64,000 nucleotides of DNA from VBDM01 sp035499735 (GTDB lineage Bacteria > Pseudomonadota > Gammaproteobacteria > Burkholderiales > SG8-39): assembly GCA_035499735.1 (NCBI GenBank), contig DATJYC010000051.1, forward strand, positions 124,001-188,000, given 5' to 3'. This document shows, in pieces, positions 1-8,646 of this stretch. How positions within the stretch are numbered: the stretch's first letter is position 1; every line of letters starts with the position of its first letter. A program made the position numbers and the translations under genes. The notes beneath the pieces are model-generated. The model worked only from the letters and a program-made list of their open reading frames with translations. It was not told the origin of the DNA and did no database searches.

Positions 1-57
1 ATGAACACCTTCAACAAGTATGCAAAGCTGAAAGCGCTGGAGCGGGCTCCGAAATGA
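1..57 (+). CDS. 3' end of an unidentified upstream gene (partial)
   Basis: An open frame enters the window and ends at a TGA that shares its ATGA with the start of rfbB. Only 18 codons are visible and the peptide is lysine-rich and uninformative. The window happens to begin with ATG, but an 18-residue gene is less likely than the tail of a longer one. The 4-base overlap is the same coupling used between the four rfb genes, so this was probably the preceding gene of the same operon. No function can be given. Confidence 0.4.
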   Translation: MNTFNKYAKLKALERAPK

Positions 58-1124
58 CGGTCCTGGTTACGGGCGGCGCCGGATTCATCGGATCGAATTT
101 CGTCCTCGACTGGTTCGCACAGGGAACGGAGGCCGTTGTCAACCTGGACAAGCTGACCTATGCTGGCAATTCGGAGAATCTGAGGCCACTACGCGATAGC
201 CCGTCGCACGTCTTCGTCCACGGCGACATCGGCGACAGGAGCGTGGTGAGGCGCCTTCTCGAAATGCACTCCCCGCGCGCCATCGTGCATTTCGCAGCCG
301 AGAGCCACGTCGACCGCTCGATCCACGGACCGGACGAGTTCATACACACGAACGTCGTCGGGACATTCACTCTCCTGGAGGAAGCGCGGGCGTGGTGGGA
401 AAAGCGTCCGCCTTCACAGCGGGACGATTTCAGGTTCTTGCACGTGTCGACCGACGAGGTATTCGGCTCGCTCGCGCCGCACGAACCCGCGTTCACGGAA
501 ACCACGCCGTTCGCGCCCAACAGCCCCTACGCCGCTTCCAAGGCCGCCGCCGACCACCTTGTGCGTGCCTATCACCACACCTACGGTTTCCCGACGCTGA
601 TCGTCAACTGCTCTAACAACTATGGTCCCTACCAGTTCCCGGAAAAACTCATCCCGCTGATGATCCTGAATGCCATCGCTCACAAGCCTTTGCCGGTGTA
701 CGGCGAGGGCACTAATGTGCGCGACTGGCTGTACGTGCGGGACCATTGTTCCGCGATCCGGCAGGTTCTGGCGGGCGGCCGCGTCGGCGAGACCTATAAC
801 GTCGGCGGCCACAACCAGAAGACCAACCTCGAGGTCGTCAACGCGATCTGTGATCTGCTCGACGAGGCGCGCCCCCACAGCAAGACCCGGCATTCCTCGC
901 TGATCTCCTTCGTCAAGGACCGCCCGGGGCACGATCGCCGCTACGCGATGGACTTTTCGAAGATTGCGATCCAGCTCGGCTGGGCGCCTTCGGAAACCTT
1001 CGAATCCGGGCTTCGCAAGACCGTCGCCTGGTATCTCGACAACCCCGAATGGGTGGCGCACGTGACGAGCGGAACCTACCGGCACTGGATCGAGAAGAAC
1101 TACGGCAACCGGGGCGACGCGTGA
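54..1124 (+). CDS. rfbB: dTDP-glucose 4,6-dehydratase
   Basis: Second step of dTDP-L-rhamnose synthesis: NAD-dependent conversion of dTDP-glucose to dTDP-4-keto-6-deoxyglucose in the cytoplasm. At 356 residues it has normal family length. It is an extended short-chain dehydrogenase with the NAD-binding glycine motif TGGAGFIGS at residues 6-14, the dehydratase signature TDE at 133-135, and the catalytic YAASK at 159-163. The ATG overlaps the stop of the preceding frame, and the stop overlaps the GTG start of rfbA. The operon order rfbB-rfbA-rfbC-rfbD is one of the common ones. All catalytic residues are present, so it should be functional. Confidence 0.97.
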   Translation: MTVLVTGGAGFIGSNFVLDWFAQGTEAVVNLDKLTYAGNSENLRPLRDSPSHVFVHGDIGDRSVVRRLLEMHSPRAIVHFAAESHVDRSIHGPDEFIHTNVVGTFTLLEEARAWWEKRPPSQRDDFRFLHVSTDEVFGSLAPHEPAFTETTPFAPNSPYAASKAAADHLVRAYHHTYGFPTLIVNCSNNYGPYQFPEKLIPLMILNAIAHKPLPVYGEGTNVRDWLYVRDHCSAIRQVLAGGRVGETYNVGGHNQKTNLEVVNAICDLLDEARPHSKTRHSSLISFVKDRPGHDRRYAMDFSKIAIQLGWAPSETFESGLRKTVAWYLDNPEWVAHVTSGTYRHWIEKNYGNRGDA

Positions 1125-2008
1125 AAGGCATCATCCTGGCGGGCGGCGTGGGGACACGGCTTTATCCGGCCACGCAGGTCGTGTCCAAGCAGTTGCTCCC
1201 CGTATACGACAAGCCGATGATCTACTACCCCTTGAGCACACTGATGCTCGCGGGGATCAGGCAGATCTTGGTGATATCCACGCCTCAGGACACTCCGCGG
1301 TTCCGGGAACTGCTGGGCGACGGGGCGCGCTGGGGGATGAGTTTCAGTTACGAAAGACAGCCCGAACCCAAGGGCATCGCGCAGGCATTCCTGATCGGCG
1401 AAAGATTCCTGAATGGAAGTCCCTGTGCGCTAGTGCTCGGCGACAATATTTTCTACGGTCACGATCTTCACGCCGAGTTCCGCAAGGCAGCGAGGCTGTC
1501 CTCCGGGGCAACGGTATTCGCGTGCCACGTCAAGAATCCGCAGCGCTACGGGGTGGTGGAGTTCGACGCCAGGCAGAGAGCAATAAGCATCGAAGAAAAG
1601 CCTGCGCGGCCCAGGTCCAACTATGCTGTGACGGGCCTCTACTTCTACGACAGCCGGGCGGTGGGCTTCGCGAAGTCGCTCAGACCTTCCGCGCGCGGAG
1701 AGCTGGAGATCACGGACCTCAACCGCTGCTATCTCAAGGCGCGCAAGCTCAAGGTCGTAACCCTCGGTCGCGGCCACTCATGGCTCGACACCGGCACCCA
1801 CGAGTCGCTTCTCGAGGCCAGCCAGTTCATCGAGACGATCGAGCGCCGCCAGGGATTGAAGATCGGCTGTCCCGAAGAAGTCGCGTTTCGCAATAAATGG
1901 ATAGAGGCCGCCCAGCTCCGGGAGCTGGCCGTCCCATTGCAGAAAAGCGGCTACGGCAGCTACCTGCTTTCCCTGCTCGGAGAGGGTGGGGGGCGGCGCA
2001 AGGCATGA
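1121..2008 (+). CDS. rfbA: glucose-1-phosphate thymidylyltransferase
   Basis: First enzyme of dTDP-L-rhamnose synthesis: dTTP plus glucose-1-phosphate gives dTDP-glucose and pyrophosphate. The protein begins VKGIILAGGVGTRLYP, the standard nucleotidyltransferase signature, with GGVGTRL at about residues 8-14, followed by SKQLLPVYDKPMIYYPLS. A longer frame reaches back to 1049, but the GTG at 1121 gives 295 residues, the usual RmlA length, puts the signature at the N-terminus and overlaps the rfbB stop as GTGA. LVLGDNIFYG, further in, is the conserved metal and nucleotide loop. Next gene in the rhamnose operon. Confidence 0.97.
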   Translation: MKGIILAGGVGTRLYPATQVVSKQLLPVYDKPMIYYPLSTLMLAGIRQILVISTPQDTPRFRELLGDGARWGMSFSYERQPEPKGIAQAFLIGERFLNGSPCALVLGDNIFYGHDLHAEFRKAARLSSGATVFACHVKNPQRYGVVEFDARQRAISIEEKPARPRSNYAVTGLYFYDSRAVGFAKSLRPSARGELEITDLNRCYLKARKLKVVTLGRGHSWLDTGTHESLLEASQFIETIERRQGLKIGCPEEVAFRNKWIEAAQLRELAVPLQKSGYGSYLLSLLGEGGGRRKA

Positions 2009-2547
2009 CCTTTACTCCCACGAGACTCCCCGAGGTCCTCCTCATCGAGCCGAAGGTCTTCGCTGACGCGCGCGGCTTTGTTTTCGAGAGCTGGAACGCC
2101 AAGGAATTTGAGCGTGCCGGAATCCGCGCCAACTTCGTCCAGGACAACCACTCGCGTTCGCAGACAGGGGTGCTGCGTGGCCTGCACTATCAGGTTCGAC
2201 GGCCGCAAGGGAAGCTGATTCGCGTCATCCAGGGTGAGATCTTCGACGTCGCGGTCGACATCCGCCGGAGTTCTCCGACTTTCGGCAAGTGGGGAGGCGT
2301 GCGCTTGAGCGCGGATTCGAAGGACTTGCTTTGGATCCCGGTCGGATTCGCGCACGGATTCTACGTGCTGAGCGACGCCGCTGAAGTGCTCTACAAGACC
2401 ACGGACTTCTACGCCCCGGAGCACGAGCGCACGATCGCGTGGAACGACCCGGAGATCGGGGTCGAATGGCCTCTCTCCGGCGCGCCTGTGCTTTCGCCAA
2501 AGGACGCTGCGGGCACGCGGCTGCGGGACGCTGAAGTATTTCCGTGA
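2005..2547 (+). CDS. rfbC: dTDP-4-dehydrorhamnose 3,5-epimerase
   Basis: Third step of the pathway: epimerises dTDP-4-keto-6-deoxyglucose at C3 and C5. The 180 residues form one cupin-like RmlC domain. GVLRGLHYQ carries the catalytic His at residue 61, and EVLYKTTDFY carries the conserved Tyr at about 130. The frame is open back to 1897, but the ATG at 2005 gives the normal length, has the usual RmlC N-terminus leading to LIEPKVFADARGFVFE, and overlaps the rfbA stop as ATGA. The stop in turn overlaps the GTG start of rfbD. Confidence 0.96.
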   Translation: MTFTPTRLPEVLLIEPKVFADARGFVFESWNAKEFERAGIRANFVQDNHSRSQTGVLRGLHYQVRRPQGKLIRVIQGEIFDVAVDIRRSSPTFGKWGGVRLSADSKDLLWIPVGFAHGFYVLSDAAEVLYKTTDFYAPEHERTIAWNDPEIGVEWPLSGAPVLSPKDAAGTRLRDAEVFP

Positions 2548-3428
2548 GGATCCTCCTCACCGGCAAGAACGGCCAGCTCGGCTGGGAACTGTCGCGCGCG
2601 CTCGCGCCCCTCGGCGAGCTCCTCGCCCTGGACAGGGCGAAGCTGGACCTTGCGGTTCCGGAGCAGATCGCGTCGGCCGTTCGCTCCGTGCGGCCCGACA
2701 TCATCGTCAACGCGGCGGCATACACCGCGGTCGACCGGGCCGAAAGCGAGCCCGACGTGGCGTTTGCGGTCAATGCGCGGGCCGTCGGCGTCTTGGCGGG
2801 CGAAGCCAGGCGGGCCGGCGCCATGCTCGTTCACTATTCGACCGACTACGTCTTCGACGGAAGCAAGGGGGCTCCCTACGTCGAGGACGATCCCCCAAAT
2901 CCGCTGAATGTCTACGGACGCAGCAAGCTCGCCGGCGAGGAAGCTGTCCGCGCGACCGGGGGACCTCACCTGATACTGCGCACGAGCTGGGTGTACGCCG
3001 CGCGCGGGAAGAATTTCCTCCTCACGATGCGCCGGCTCCTCCGGGAAGAGGGCACGGTGCGGGTCGTGTCGGACCAGATAGGAGCCCCGACCTCGGCGGG
3101 TGCGCTCGCCGATGCGACAGCGGCTCTCTTGCGCCGATGTTCCCGGGCCTCATTGTCCGCCACATATCACGTCACCGCGGGAGGAAGCACGTCCTGGCAC
3201 GGATTCGCTTCCGAGATTGCGCGTCTCGAGCAGGCGAGCGCTCCGCATCCGCTCCGCGTCGTTCCGATCACGTCGAGCGAATACCCGGCCCCGGCACAGC
3301 GTCCGAAGAACTCCCGTCTGTCCAATGAAAAACTGCTTCGGGCCTTTGGCGTCAAGCTGCCCCCGTGGCAGGCCTGCCTTGAAGCCTGCTACGCGCAGCT
3401 AAGTCCTTCGGGCCAGGGCCCAGACTGA
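2544..3428 (+). CDS. rfbD: dTDP-4-dehydrorhamnose reductase
   Basis: Last step: NAD(P)H reduction of dTDP-4-keto-rhamnose to dTDP-L-rhamnose. 294 residues, normal length. The N-terminal motif GKNGQLG (7-13) is typical of RmlD. STDYVFDG at about 99-106 and YGRSK at 124-128 supply the Ser/Tyr/Lys catalytic set. Start is GTG, sharing GTGA with the rfbC stop. The last 30 bases run through the 3' end of the oppositely oriented methyltransferase gene, so the two genes converge and overlap. It completes the four-gene rhamnose operon. Confidence 0.96.
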   Translation: MRILLTGKNGQLGWELSRALAPLGELLALDRAKLDLAVPEQIASAVRSVRPDIIVNAAAYTAVDRAESEPDVAFAVNARAVGVLAGEARRAGAMLVHYSTDYVFDGSKGAPYVEDDPPNPLNVYGRSKLAGEEAVRATGGPHLILRTSWVYAARGKNFLLTMRRLLREEGTVRVVSDQIGAPTSAGALADATAALLRRCSRASLSATYHVTAGGSTSWHGFASEIARLEQASAPHPLRVVPITSSEYPAPAQRPKNSRLSNEKLLRAFGVKLPPWQACLEACYAQLSPSGQGPD

Positions 3429-3995
3429 AACCGGAAACTCCGGCTCATTCGCCAGGGACTTGAACCACCCTCGCCGCGCCCATCGCCGGAAGTTGGCTTT
3501 CACACAGGCGCGGCTGCCCCACGCACCCGTGCGGATCCCTTCGATGGGGAAGCCGCACTCCGCCAACAGATGCTTGATGCCGAGCTCCGTCCATCTGGAA
3601 CAGTCGACCGGAACCTCGTGCACCTTGATGAGAAAAGGCGTGGTAACCAGAAAATGCCCTCCCGGTCGCAGCATGCTGAGGACGTTCCTTCCGGCGCGAT
3701 ACGGCCACAGCAGGTGCTCGAACACCTGGTCGGCAATGACCAGGTCGAAGCGCTCCGGCAGCGTCATGCTGCAAACATCGAATTCGGGGAAATTGGCTTC
3801 GGTATACGACTTGAAACCGAGCGGCTTCCATACCTTCCCGGCGGAGATCTCCAGCGCATCGAGCCTCGTGGGATCCAGCTCGCGGACCAGGCGGAAACAC
3901 TCCTGGTACATGACGGTCCTCGCCCAATGGCCGTAGTCGTAGTGGACCGCGTCAAGGATCTTCTTGATCGCCTGCTTGTTCTTCTCGGAAAGCAT
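3399..3995 (-). CDS. class I SAM-dependent methyltransferase, small, unassigned substrate
   Basis: 198 residues with the pattern of a class I methyltransferase: FDLVIADQVFEHLLWPY is the motif II/post-II segment, and MLRPGGHFLVTTPF the motif III strand. The SAM-binding motif I is unusual: in place of a glycine-rich E/DxGxGxG the protein has LDALEISAGKVWKPLG, with fewer glycines. The gene is the last of a ten-gene minus-strand run starting at manC, 22 bases behind the preceding GT2 gene. An O-methyl cap or modification on the polysaccharide is a reasonable guess from position, but no substrate can be read from the sequence. Its 3' end overlaps rfbD by 30 bases. Confidence 0.75.
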   Translation of the reverse strand: MLSEKNKQAIKKILDAVHYDYGHWARTVMYQECFRLVRELDPTRLDALEISAGKVWKPLGFKSYTEANFPEFDVCSMTLPERFDLVIADQVFEHLLWPYRAGRNVLSMLRPGGHFLVTTPFLIKVHEVPVDCSRWTELGIKHLLAECGFPIEGIRTGAWGSRACVKANFRRWARRGWFKSLANEPEFPVSVWALARRT

Positions 3996-4017
3996 TCGGA
4001 CGTTCCCCGCGGTCAGC

Positions 4018-4824
4018 CTATCGCGGCAGTGCCGATACGATGCAACGTCTCGCGTACTTGAGCAAGGACCAGAGGCTCAGCAGCGCGACGGAGAGCAGAC
4101 CGAGCTTCCCCGTGCTGCGGAGACCCCAGTAGTTGTCCAGCTCGCCTTTTTCCATGTCCCACAGCCTCGCGCTGAGCCCGCCCTCGCCGAAGTCCTCCTT
4201 GAACGTGAATGCCAGGGTCGGACTGAGCTTGACGATCTCCTGCCCGGAAAAGACTATCTGAAGCAGCCACCAGTGGTCCTCCATGTAGCGCCTGCTCGGG
4301 TCGAACCGGACGGCCAATTCCCTGCGGAACATGATCGATCTCGATGAAAAGCAGTTGGAAAGCAGCAGCGGCAGCCGCTCGACCCGCTCGGCCTTCACAT
4401 CCAACGGACCTTCTCCGGATCGTAGCCGCGCGCTGGGGTGCCCTGTCAGGATCGCCCGCGGGTTGGCTTTCATCCACCCGTACTGGATCTCGATCTTCCT
4501 CTCGTGCCAGCCGTCGTCCGCGTCGAGGAAGGCGACGTAAGGCTGAGCGGCGGCATCCCAACCCCGGTTGCGGGCAAGCCCCGGACCCCCGTTCGCGGGA
4601 AGCGAGATCACCTTGACCCAGCCGTCCGGATATTCCTCGGCGATCTGTGCCAGCAGGTTCGCCGTCCCGTCCGCGCTGCAGTCGTCCACCAGAATCACCT
4701 CGCTGGGCAAGACGGTCTGCGCGGCGACGGATTCCAGCGCGCGGCGAACGGTCGCGCCGCAGCGGTAGCACGGGATCACGGCGCTGACGGGGGCGTGCTC
4801 CCTCGATACCGCTGCGCCGCTCAT
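4018..4824 (-). CDS. glycosyltransferase family 2
   Basis: 268 residues with a GT-A fold N-terminal half: SAVIPCYRCGATVRRALES, then VILVDDCSADGT for nucleotide-sugar binding, and VAFLDADDGWHERK carrying the DxD-type metal site. The open frame extends to 4929, but the ATG at 4824 is chosen because the extra 35 residues are low-complexity and would overlap the upstream gene that ends at 4833. It lies between another GT2 gene and the small methyltransferase. It probably adds one sugar of the repeat unit on the cytoplasmic face; donor and acceptor unknown. Confidence 0.9.
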   Translation of the reverse strand: MSGAAVSREHAPVSAVIPCYRCGATVRRALESVAAQTVLPSEVILVDDCSADGTANLLAQIAEEYPDGWVKVISLPANGGPGLARNRGWDAAAQPYVAFLDADDGWHERKIEIQYGWMKANPRAILTGHPSARLRSGEGPLDVKAERVERLPLLLSNCFSSRSIMFRRELAVRFDPSRRYMEDHWWLLQIVFSGQEIVKLSPTLAFTFKEDFGEGGLSARLWDMEKGELDNYWGLRSTGKLGLLSVALLSLWSLLKYARRCIVSALPR

Positions 4825-4832
4825 CTGCGTAG

Positions 4833-5696
4833 TTACGCCTTCACTTTCGTCCAGAACGGCGGTTTCCCCAGCAGCTGCCTTCCCCAATCCAGTATTCTGC
4901 GGGCCGCGCGCTCTCCCGCGACCCGCCACAGAACCAGCCGCAGGCGCACGCCAAGCAGCGCCGCGACATAGCGCACGTTGAGCGCCGGCAGGCCGTGCTT
5001 GAGGCGAGCGGCCCGCATTTCGCGCAGGGAAACCAGGGTGCTCTCCGGCCGGCTGCTTATTCCCCCGTATTGCATGTTGGTCACGACGATGTCCGCGACG
5101 TAACGCGCCTCCCCGTACTTCAACTCCCTCAGCAGGAACTCGTAGTCTCCGGCGATCGAAAACGCCTCGTCGAAGAGCCCGTGCCTTCCAAACAGTTCAC
5201 GGTGAAACATCACTCCCGGCGTTGGCAGACACGCCGTCCCGTGAAGAAAGCTCCTGCGAGCGCTCGCCCAGGGACCCCCCAGTCGAGCCAATTCCGTCCC
5301 GCTCGCGTCGACGACGATCACGCGCCCGTACACAATGCGCGGGCAGCCGGCGGCTACGGCGAGATGTACGGACATTTTCTCCAGTGCGTAGGCGTCGTGC
5401 AGATAGTCGTCCGCTCCCAGGAAAGCCACCCACTCTCCCTTGGCGAGGGTAACGCCCTTGTTCCAGGCGTGATAGATGCCGCGATCCGGTTCCGAGCGCC
5501 AAGCGGCTATCTTGGCGTGATTGGCGCGGATGATGTCCACGCTCCCGTCGGTCGATCCCCCATCGATGACAACGAGCTCTCTGGGCCCGTAGGTCTGCCC
5601 CGCGACGCTGTCGATACAGCGCTGCAACGTCTTGCCACGGTTGAAGGTGGCCACGATGATACTGATCGTGGGGCGAGCCTCGCCTTGATCGGTCAT
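4833..5696 (-). CDS. glycosyltransferase family 2 (WcaA/PGL-type)
   Basis: 287 residues. The GT2 signature starts at about residue 11 (ISIIVATFNRGKTLQRCIDS), followed by ELVVIDGGSTDGS and the segment PDRGIYHAWNKGVTLAKGEW typical of colanic-acid-like and mycobacterial PGL-type family 2 enzymes; VAFLGADDYL is the metal-binding loop. The start codon overlaps the stop of the next upstream gene as ATGA, so translation is coupled. One of four GT2 genes in this operon; specificity cannot be assigned. Confidence 0.92.
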   Translation of the reverse strand: MTDQGEARPTISIIVATFNRGKTLQRCIDSVAGQTYGPRELVVIDGGSTDGSVDIIRANHAKIAAWRSEPDRGIYHAWNKGVTLAKGEWVAFLGADDYLHDAYALEKMSVHLAVAAGCPRIVYGRVIVVDASGTELARLGGPWASARRSFLHGTACLPTPGVMFHRELFGRHGLFDEAFSIAGDYEFLLRELKYGEARYVADIVVTNMQYGGISSRPESTLVSLREMRAARLKHGLPALNVRYVAALLGVRLRLVLWRVAGERAARRILDWGRQLLGKPPFWTKVKA

Positions 5697-6424
5697 GGCC
5701 TGCGGGTCAGGTACCTGAGCACGCTGCTCAGGTGGTGAAACGCCAGGCGCGCGTTCCCGCGGCTTGCGCGTTGCGCCTCATGGATGATCTCCGCGCCGGG
5801 ATTGAAGACCACCTCGAACCCTCTCGCGCGAAGCCGCCGGCAGATGTCCACGTCCTCATAGTAGAGGAAGTAGGCCTCGTCGAAACCGCCCACTGTCTCG
5901 TAGGCCTCGCGGCGGAACAACATGAACATGCCGGCAATCCAGTCGACCGCGACCGGGCCCCGGTCCATAGCGTAGGCAGGGCCCTTGGGTTCGTGTAAGG
6001 CGCGCAACAGCAGGCTGCCGAGCGTTGGGAACTGCCGGGCACTATCCTCGGGGATGCCCCGCGAATTGCGGACCAGGGGTCCGACGACACCGACGCGCCG
6101 GTCTTCCAGCGTCCTCGACAATGCGGGCAGAGGATCCGCTCCAAAGCGCACGTCGGGGTTGAGGACACAGAACAGGGGCGTATGGCAACAAGCGAATGCG
6201 GCGTTGTGGTTTGCCCCGAAGCCCTTCGGGCTGGTGTTGGCAATCCTCACGATCGGGAAAGAGAGGTTCCCGGCGGACACGGCCACGGAATCGGCGACGT
6301 TCTCGGTCAGGATGACCGTCGTTCCCGTGCCGCAATGGCGTTCAATGTCCTCGAGGAGACGGCCGACCATCGCGTTGTGTCGATGACTCACGATCGACAG
6401 CGTGATCCCAGCGTCATAGGGCAT
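5693..6424 (-). CDS. glycosyltransferase family 2, rhamnosyltransferase-like
   Basis: 243 residues. After LSIVSHRHNAMVGRLLEDIE the protein has FPIVRIANTSPKGFGANHN, LFCVLNPDVRF (the DxD-like loop) and WIAGMFMLFRREAYETVGG followed by FDEAYFLYYEDVDICRRLR. That block is typical of WbbL/RfbF-type rhamnosyltransferases. The frame is open to 6664, but the ATG at 6424 is preferred: it removes 80 arginine-rich residues that would overlap the C-methyltransferase gene and leaves a 6-base gap. With dTDP-L-rhamnose made by the adjacent operon, L-rhamnose transfer is a reasonable inference. Confidence 0.9.
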   Translation of the reverse strand: MPYDAGITLSIVSHRHNAMVGRLLEDIERHCGTGTTVILTENVADSVAVSAGNLSFPIVRIANTSPKGFGANHNAAFACCHTPLFCVLNPDVRFGADPLPALSRTLEDRRVGVVGPLVRNSRGIPEDSARQFPTLGSLLLRALHEPKGPAYAMDRGPVAVDWIAGMFMLFRREAYETVGGFDEAYFLYYEDVDICRRLRARGFEVVFNPGAEIIHEAQRASRGNARLAFHHLSSVLRYLTRRP

Positions 6425-6432
6425 CGGCGGTC

Positions 6433-7665
6433 CTAGATGAATTCGAGCCTGGGCAAGGGTACAAACAGCTTCGCCGAGGAGAATTTTCTGCTCCCCTCGA
6501 AGAATTTCCGGAAGTGCCAAGGCAGGACCAGCAGGTAGTCGGGCTTGCGCCGAAGCAGCTCGTCCTCGGGAATGATCGGGATTCGGGTCCCCGGCGTATA
6601 GCAGCCGAACTTGTCCGAGTTGACCTCGCCTATCGCGGCGATGTCTTTCTCCGTGAGGCCGCAATACTGGAGAATCACGTTTCCCTTGGTCGAGGCGCCG
6701 AGTCCGGCGACGGCTTTTCCCTGCGCGCGAGCCTGGTACAGGAAGCCGAGCAGCTCGGACCGGGAGTCCGCCGCCCGCCGTGCGAACGCCTCATAGGGCT
6801 CAAGCGCGTCGAGGCCTTTTCGCTCCTCCTCCTCCAGCATTCGCCGCACGGCTGCGCCCGGAACCCGTCCTGGCCCCGACTTGCGGACCACGACCGAGAA
6901 GCTGCCGCCGTTTATGTCGTTCAACTCGACATCCATGATCGTGAAGCCGACGCGATCCGCCATCCACTTGATCTGCGTGAGGCCGTAGTACTCGAGGTGC
7001 TCGTGGCACACCGTATCGTAGGAGTTCGTCTCGAGCATCGTAGGCATGTAGCTCTGCTCGAAGACCCATACGCCCTCGTCGGCCAGGACCTCGTGCACCT
7101 CCCGCATGAACGCGACCGGGTCCTCGAGGTCGTAGAACATGGAAAACGAGGAGACGACCTTGGCCTTCTTGCCCGGAAAACGCTCCTGGAGCGCTCGCGC
7201 GGAGAAGAAATCTGGGATCAGGTGAATGTGGGGCGGATAGTGTTTTGCGAACTTGCTTCCGGTCGGATCGATCCCGACCAGAACCGTGCCCTGCGCCGGA
7301 TAGGCCTGAAGGGTCGTGCTGTCGTTGCTGCCGATGTCCACAATCAAGTCCCCGTCTCGCAGCGACACCCCTTCGAGGATGCGCCGGACCTTGGCGTGCA
7401 AGTGTGTGACCATGCTCACGTTGAGCGCCGAGCGGTAGCCGTAATTCTCGCCGTACATCTCGTGGAGGTCATACGAGTGCTCGAGTTGCAGCAGCCCGCA
7501 GACCCCGCCGCCTCCGGTGCACTTCACCAGCCTGAGAGGACCACGGGTGAGAGACGCGTCCCTCGTTCGCGGGAAAGTGCCGGTAAGGGCCTGCACGCCC
7601 AGGTCCAGCACGTTCACGAGCCGCGTGTTGCCGCAGATTCTGCATTTCTCGGTTTTCGTATACAT
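6433..7665 (-). CDS. nucleotide-sugar C-methyltransferase (NovU/TylCIII-type)
   Basis: 410 residues in three parts typical of sugar C-methyltransferases. First is an N-terminal zinc module with Cys8, Cys11, Cys49 and Cys56. Next is a SAM-binding Rossmann domain with VDIGSNDST at about 109-117 and VLVGIDPTG. Last is a C-terminal domain, with CHEHLEYYGL at the junction, ending in the TKGNVILQY and LVLPWHFRKFF region. Known members add a methyl group from SAM to a carbon next to the keto group of a 4-keto-6-deoxyhexose. The gene lies 12 bases after the gmd-like gene, which makes such a keto-sugar, so the natural substrate may be the GDP-linked intermediate. A dTDP-linked substrate from the rfb pathway is the alternative. 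Confidence 0.88.
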   Translation of the reverse strand: MYTKTEKCRICGNTRLVNVLDLGVQALTGTFPRTRDASLTRGPLRLVKCTGGGGVCGLLQLEHSYDLHEMYGENYGYRSALNVSMVTHLHAKVRRILEGVSLRDGDLIVDIGSNDSTTLQAYPAQGTVLVGIDPTGSKFAKHYPPHIHLIPDFFSARALQERFPGKKAKVVSSFSMFYDLEDPVAFMREVHEVLADEGVWVFEQSYMPTMLETNSYDTVCHEHLEYYGLTQIKWMADRVGFTIMDVELNDINGGSFSVVVRKSGPGRVPGAAVRRMLEEEERKGLDALEPYEAFARRAADSRSELLGFLYQARAQGKAVAGLGASTKGNVILQYCGLTEKDIAAIGEVNSDKFGCYTPGTRIPIIPEDELLRRKPDYLLVLPWHFRKFFEGSRKFSSAKLFVPLPRLEFI

Positions 7666-7677
7666 GCGCCCGGATGC

Positions 7678-8646
7678 CTAGCCGCGGACGGTCCGCAGGT
7701 CGGCGTCCACCATCATCTTCACCAGTCCCTGAAACCCGGTTTCGGGCTTCCACCCCAGAAGTCGATCAGCCTTGGCGCTGTTTCCCACCAGTTGAACCGG
7801 CTCGTCGGGCCGGTAGGCAACCGAGTCCTCCTTCACGTAATCGCGGTAGTCCAGGCCTGCGTGCGTGAAGGCGGACTCGCAGAACTCCCGCACCGAATGG
7901 GTCTTCCCCGTAGCGACGACGAAATCCTCGGCCTGCGGCTGCTGCAGAATGAGCCACATGGCCCGCACGTGATCCCCGGCGAAGCCCCAGTCCCGCCGCG
8001 CAGAGAGGTTGCCCAGCCTGAGCTCGTCCGCGAGGCCGCGCTTGATGCGCGCCAATTCGTGCGTGATCTTCCGCGTCACGAACGCGGTGCTGCGGCGCGG
8101 ACTCTCGTGATTGAACAGGATCGCCGAGCACGCAAACAATCCGTGCCTCTCCCGGTAGATCCGTATCATGAAATCCGCGTAGGCCTTCGCGGCCCCGTAG
8201 GGACTGCGCGGACAGACCGGCGTGGTCTCGGACTGGGGACTCTCGGACGCGCTGGCGAATATCTCGCTGCTCGACGCCTGGCAGAAGCGGATCCCGGCGT
8301 CCACCCGGCGTATAGCCTCCAGGATCCGGGTCACCCCAACGCCGTTGATCTCCCCGATTTCGATCGGCTCGTCGTACATGCCCGACCCCGACGCATGCGC
8401 CGCGCAATTGTAGAACTCGAGCGGCCGACGCTCCTCAAGGAGCCGCACCAGCCGTGGAAGGTCGCGCATGTCCCACTCGACCAGATCGACGCTTCCTGGA
8501 AGTCCCGGAGGAAGCGAGCTCTGCGCATCGCGCGGCTCCCTGCGCACGATTCCCACGACCCGGTATCCCCGCTCGAGAAGCAGCTCGGCGAGATAGCTGC
8601 CGTCCTGTCCCGTGATTCCCGTGACGAATGCGGTCCGCTGGGCCAT
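7678..8646 (-). CDS. gmd: GDP-mannose 4,6-dehydratase (divergent, short)
   Basis: 322 residues, short for Gmd (usually about 345-370). GITGQDGSYL at residues 10-19 is the Gmd nucleotide motif. The catalytic set is present: SSSEIF around 125-130 (Ser and Glu) and YGAAK at 150-154. NHESPRR followed by FVTRKIT is a Gmd signature, and RDWGFAGDHVRAMW is the GDP-sugar region. The usual AAQSHV segment is replaced by CAAHASGSGMYDE, so this is a divergent member and possibly a related GDP-sugar epimerase/dehydratase. Expected product is GDP-4-keto-6-deoxymannose from GDP-mannose supplied by manC in the same operon. No separate 4-reductase is visible. Its start overlaps the stop of the upstream GT2 gene by one base. 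Confidence 0.87.
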   Translation of the reverse strand: MAQRTAFVTGITGQDGSYLAELLLERGYRVVGIVRREPRDAQSSLPPGLPGSVDLVEWDMRDLPRLVRLLEERRPLEFYNCAAHASGSGMYDEPIEIGEINGVGVTRILEAIRRVDAGIRFCQASSSEIFASASESPQSETTPVCPRSPYGAAKAYADFMIRIYRERHGLFACSAILFNHESPRRSTAFVTRKITHELARIKRGLADELRLGNLSARRDWGFAGDHVRAMWLILQQPQAEDFVVATGKTHSVREFCESAFTHAGLDYRDYVKEDSVAYRPDEPVQLVGNSAKADRLLGWKPETGFQGLVKMMVDADLRTVRG

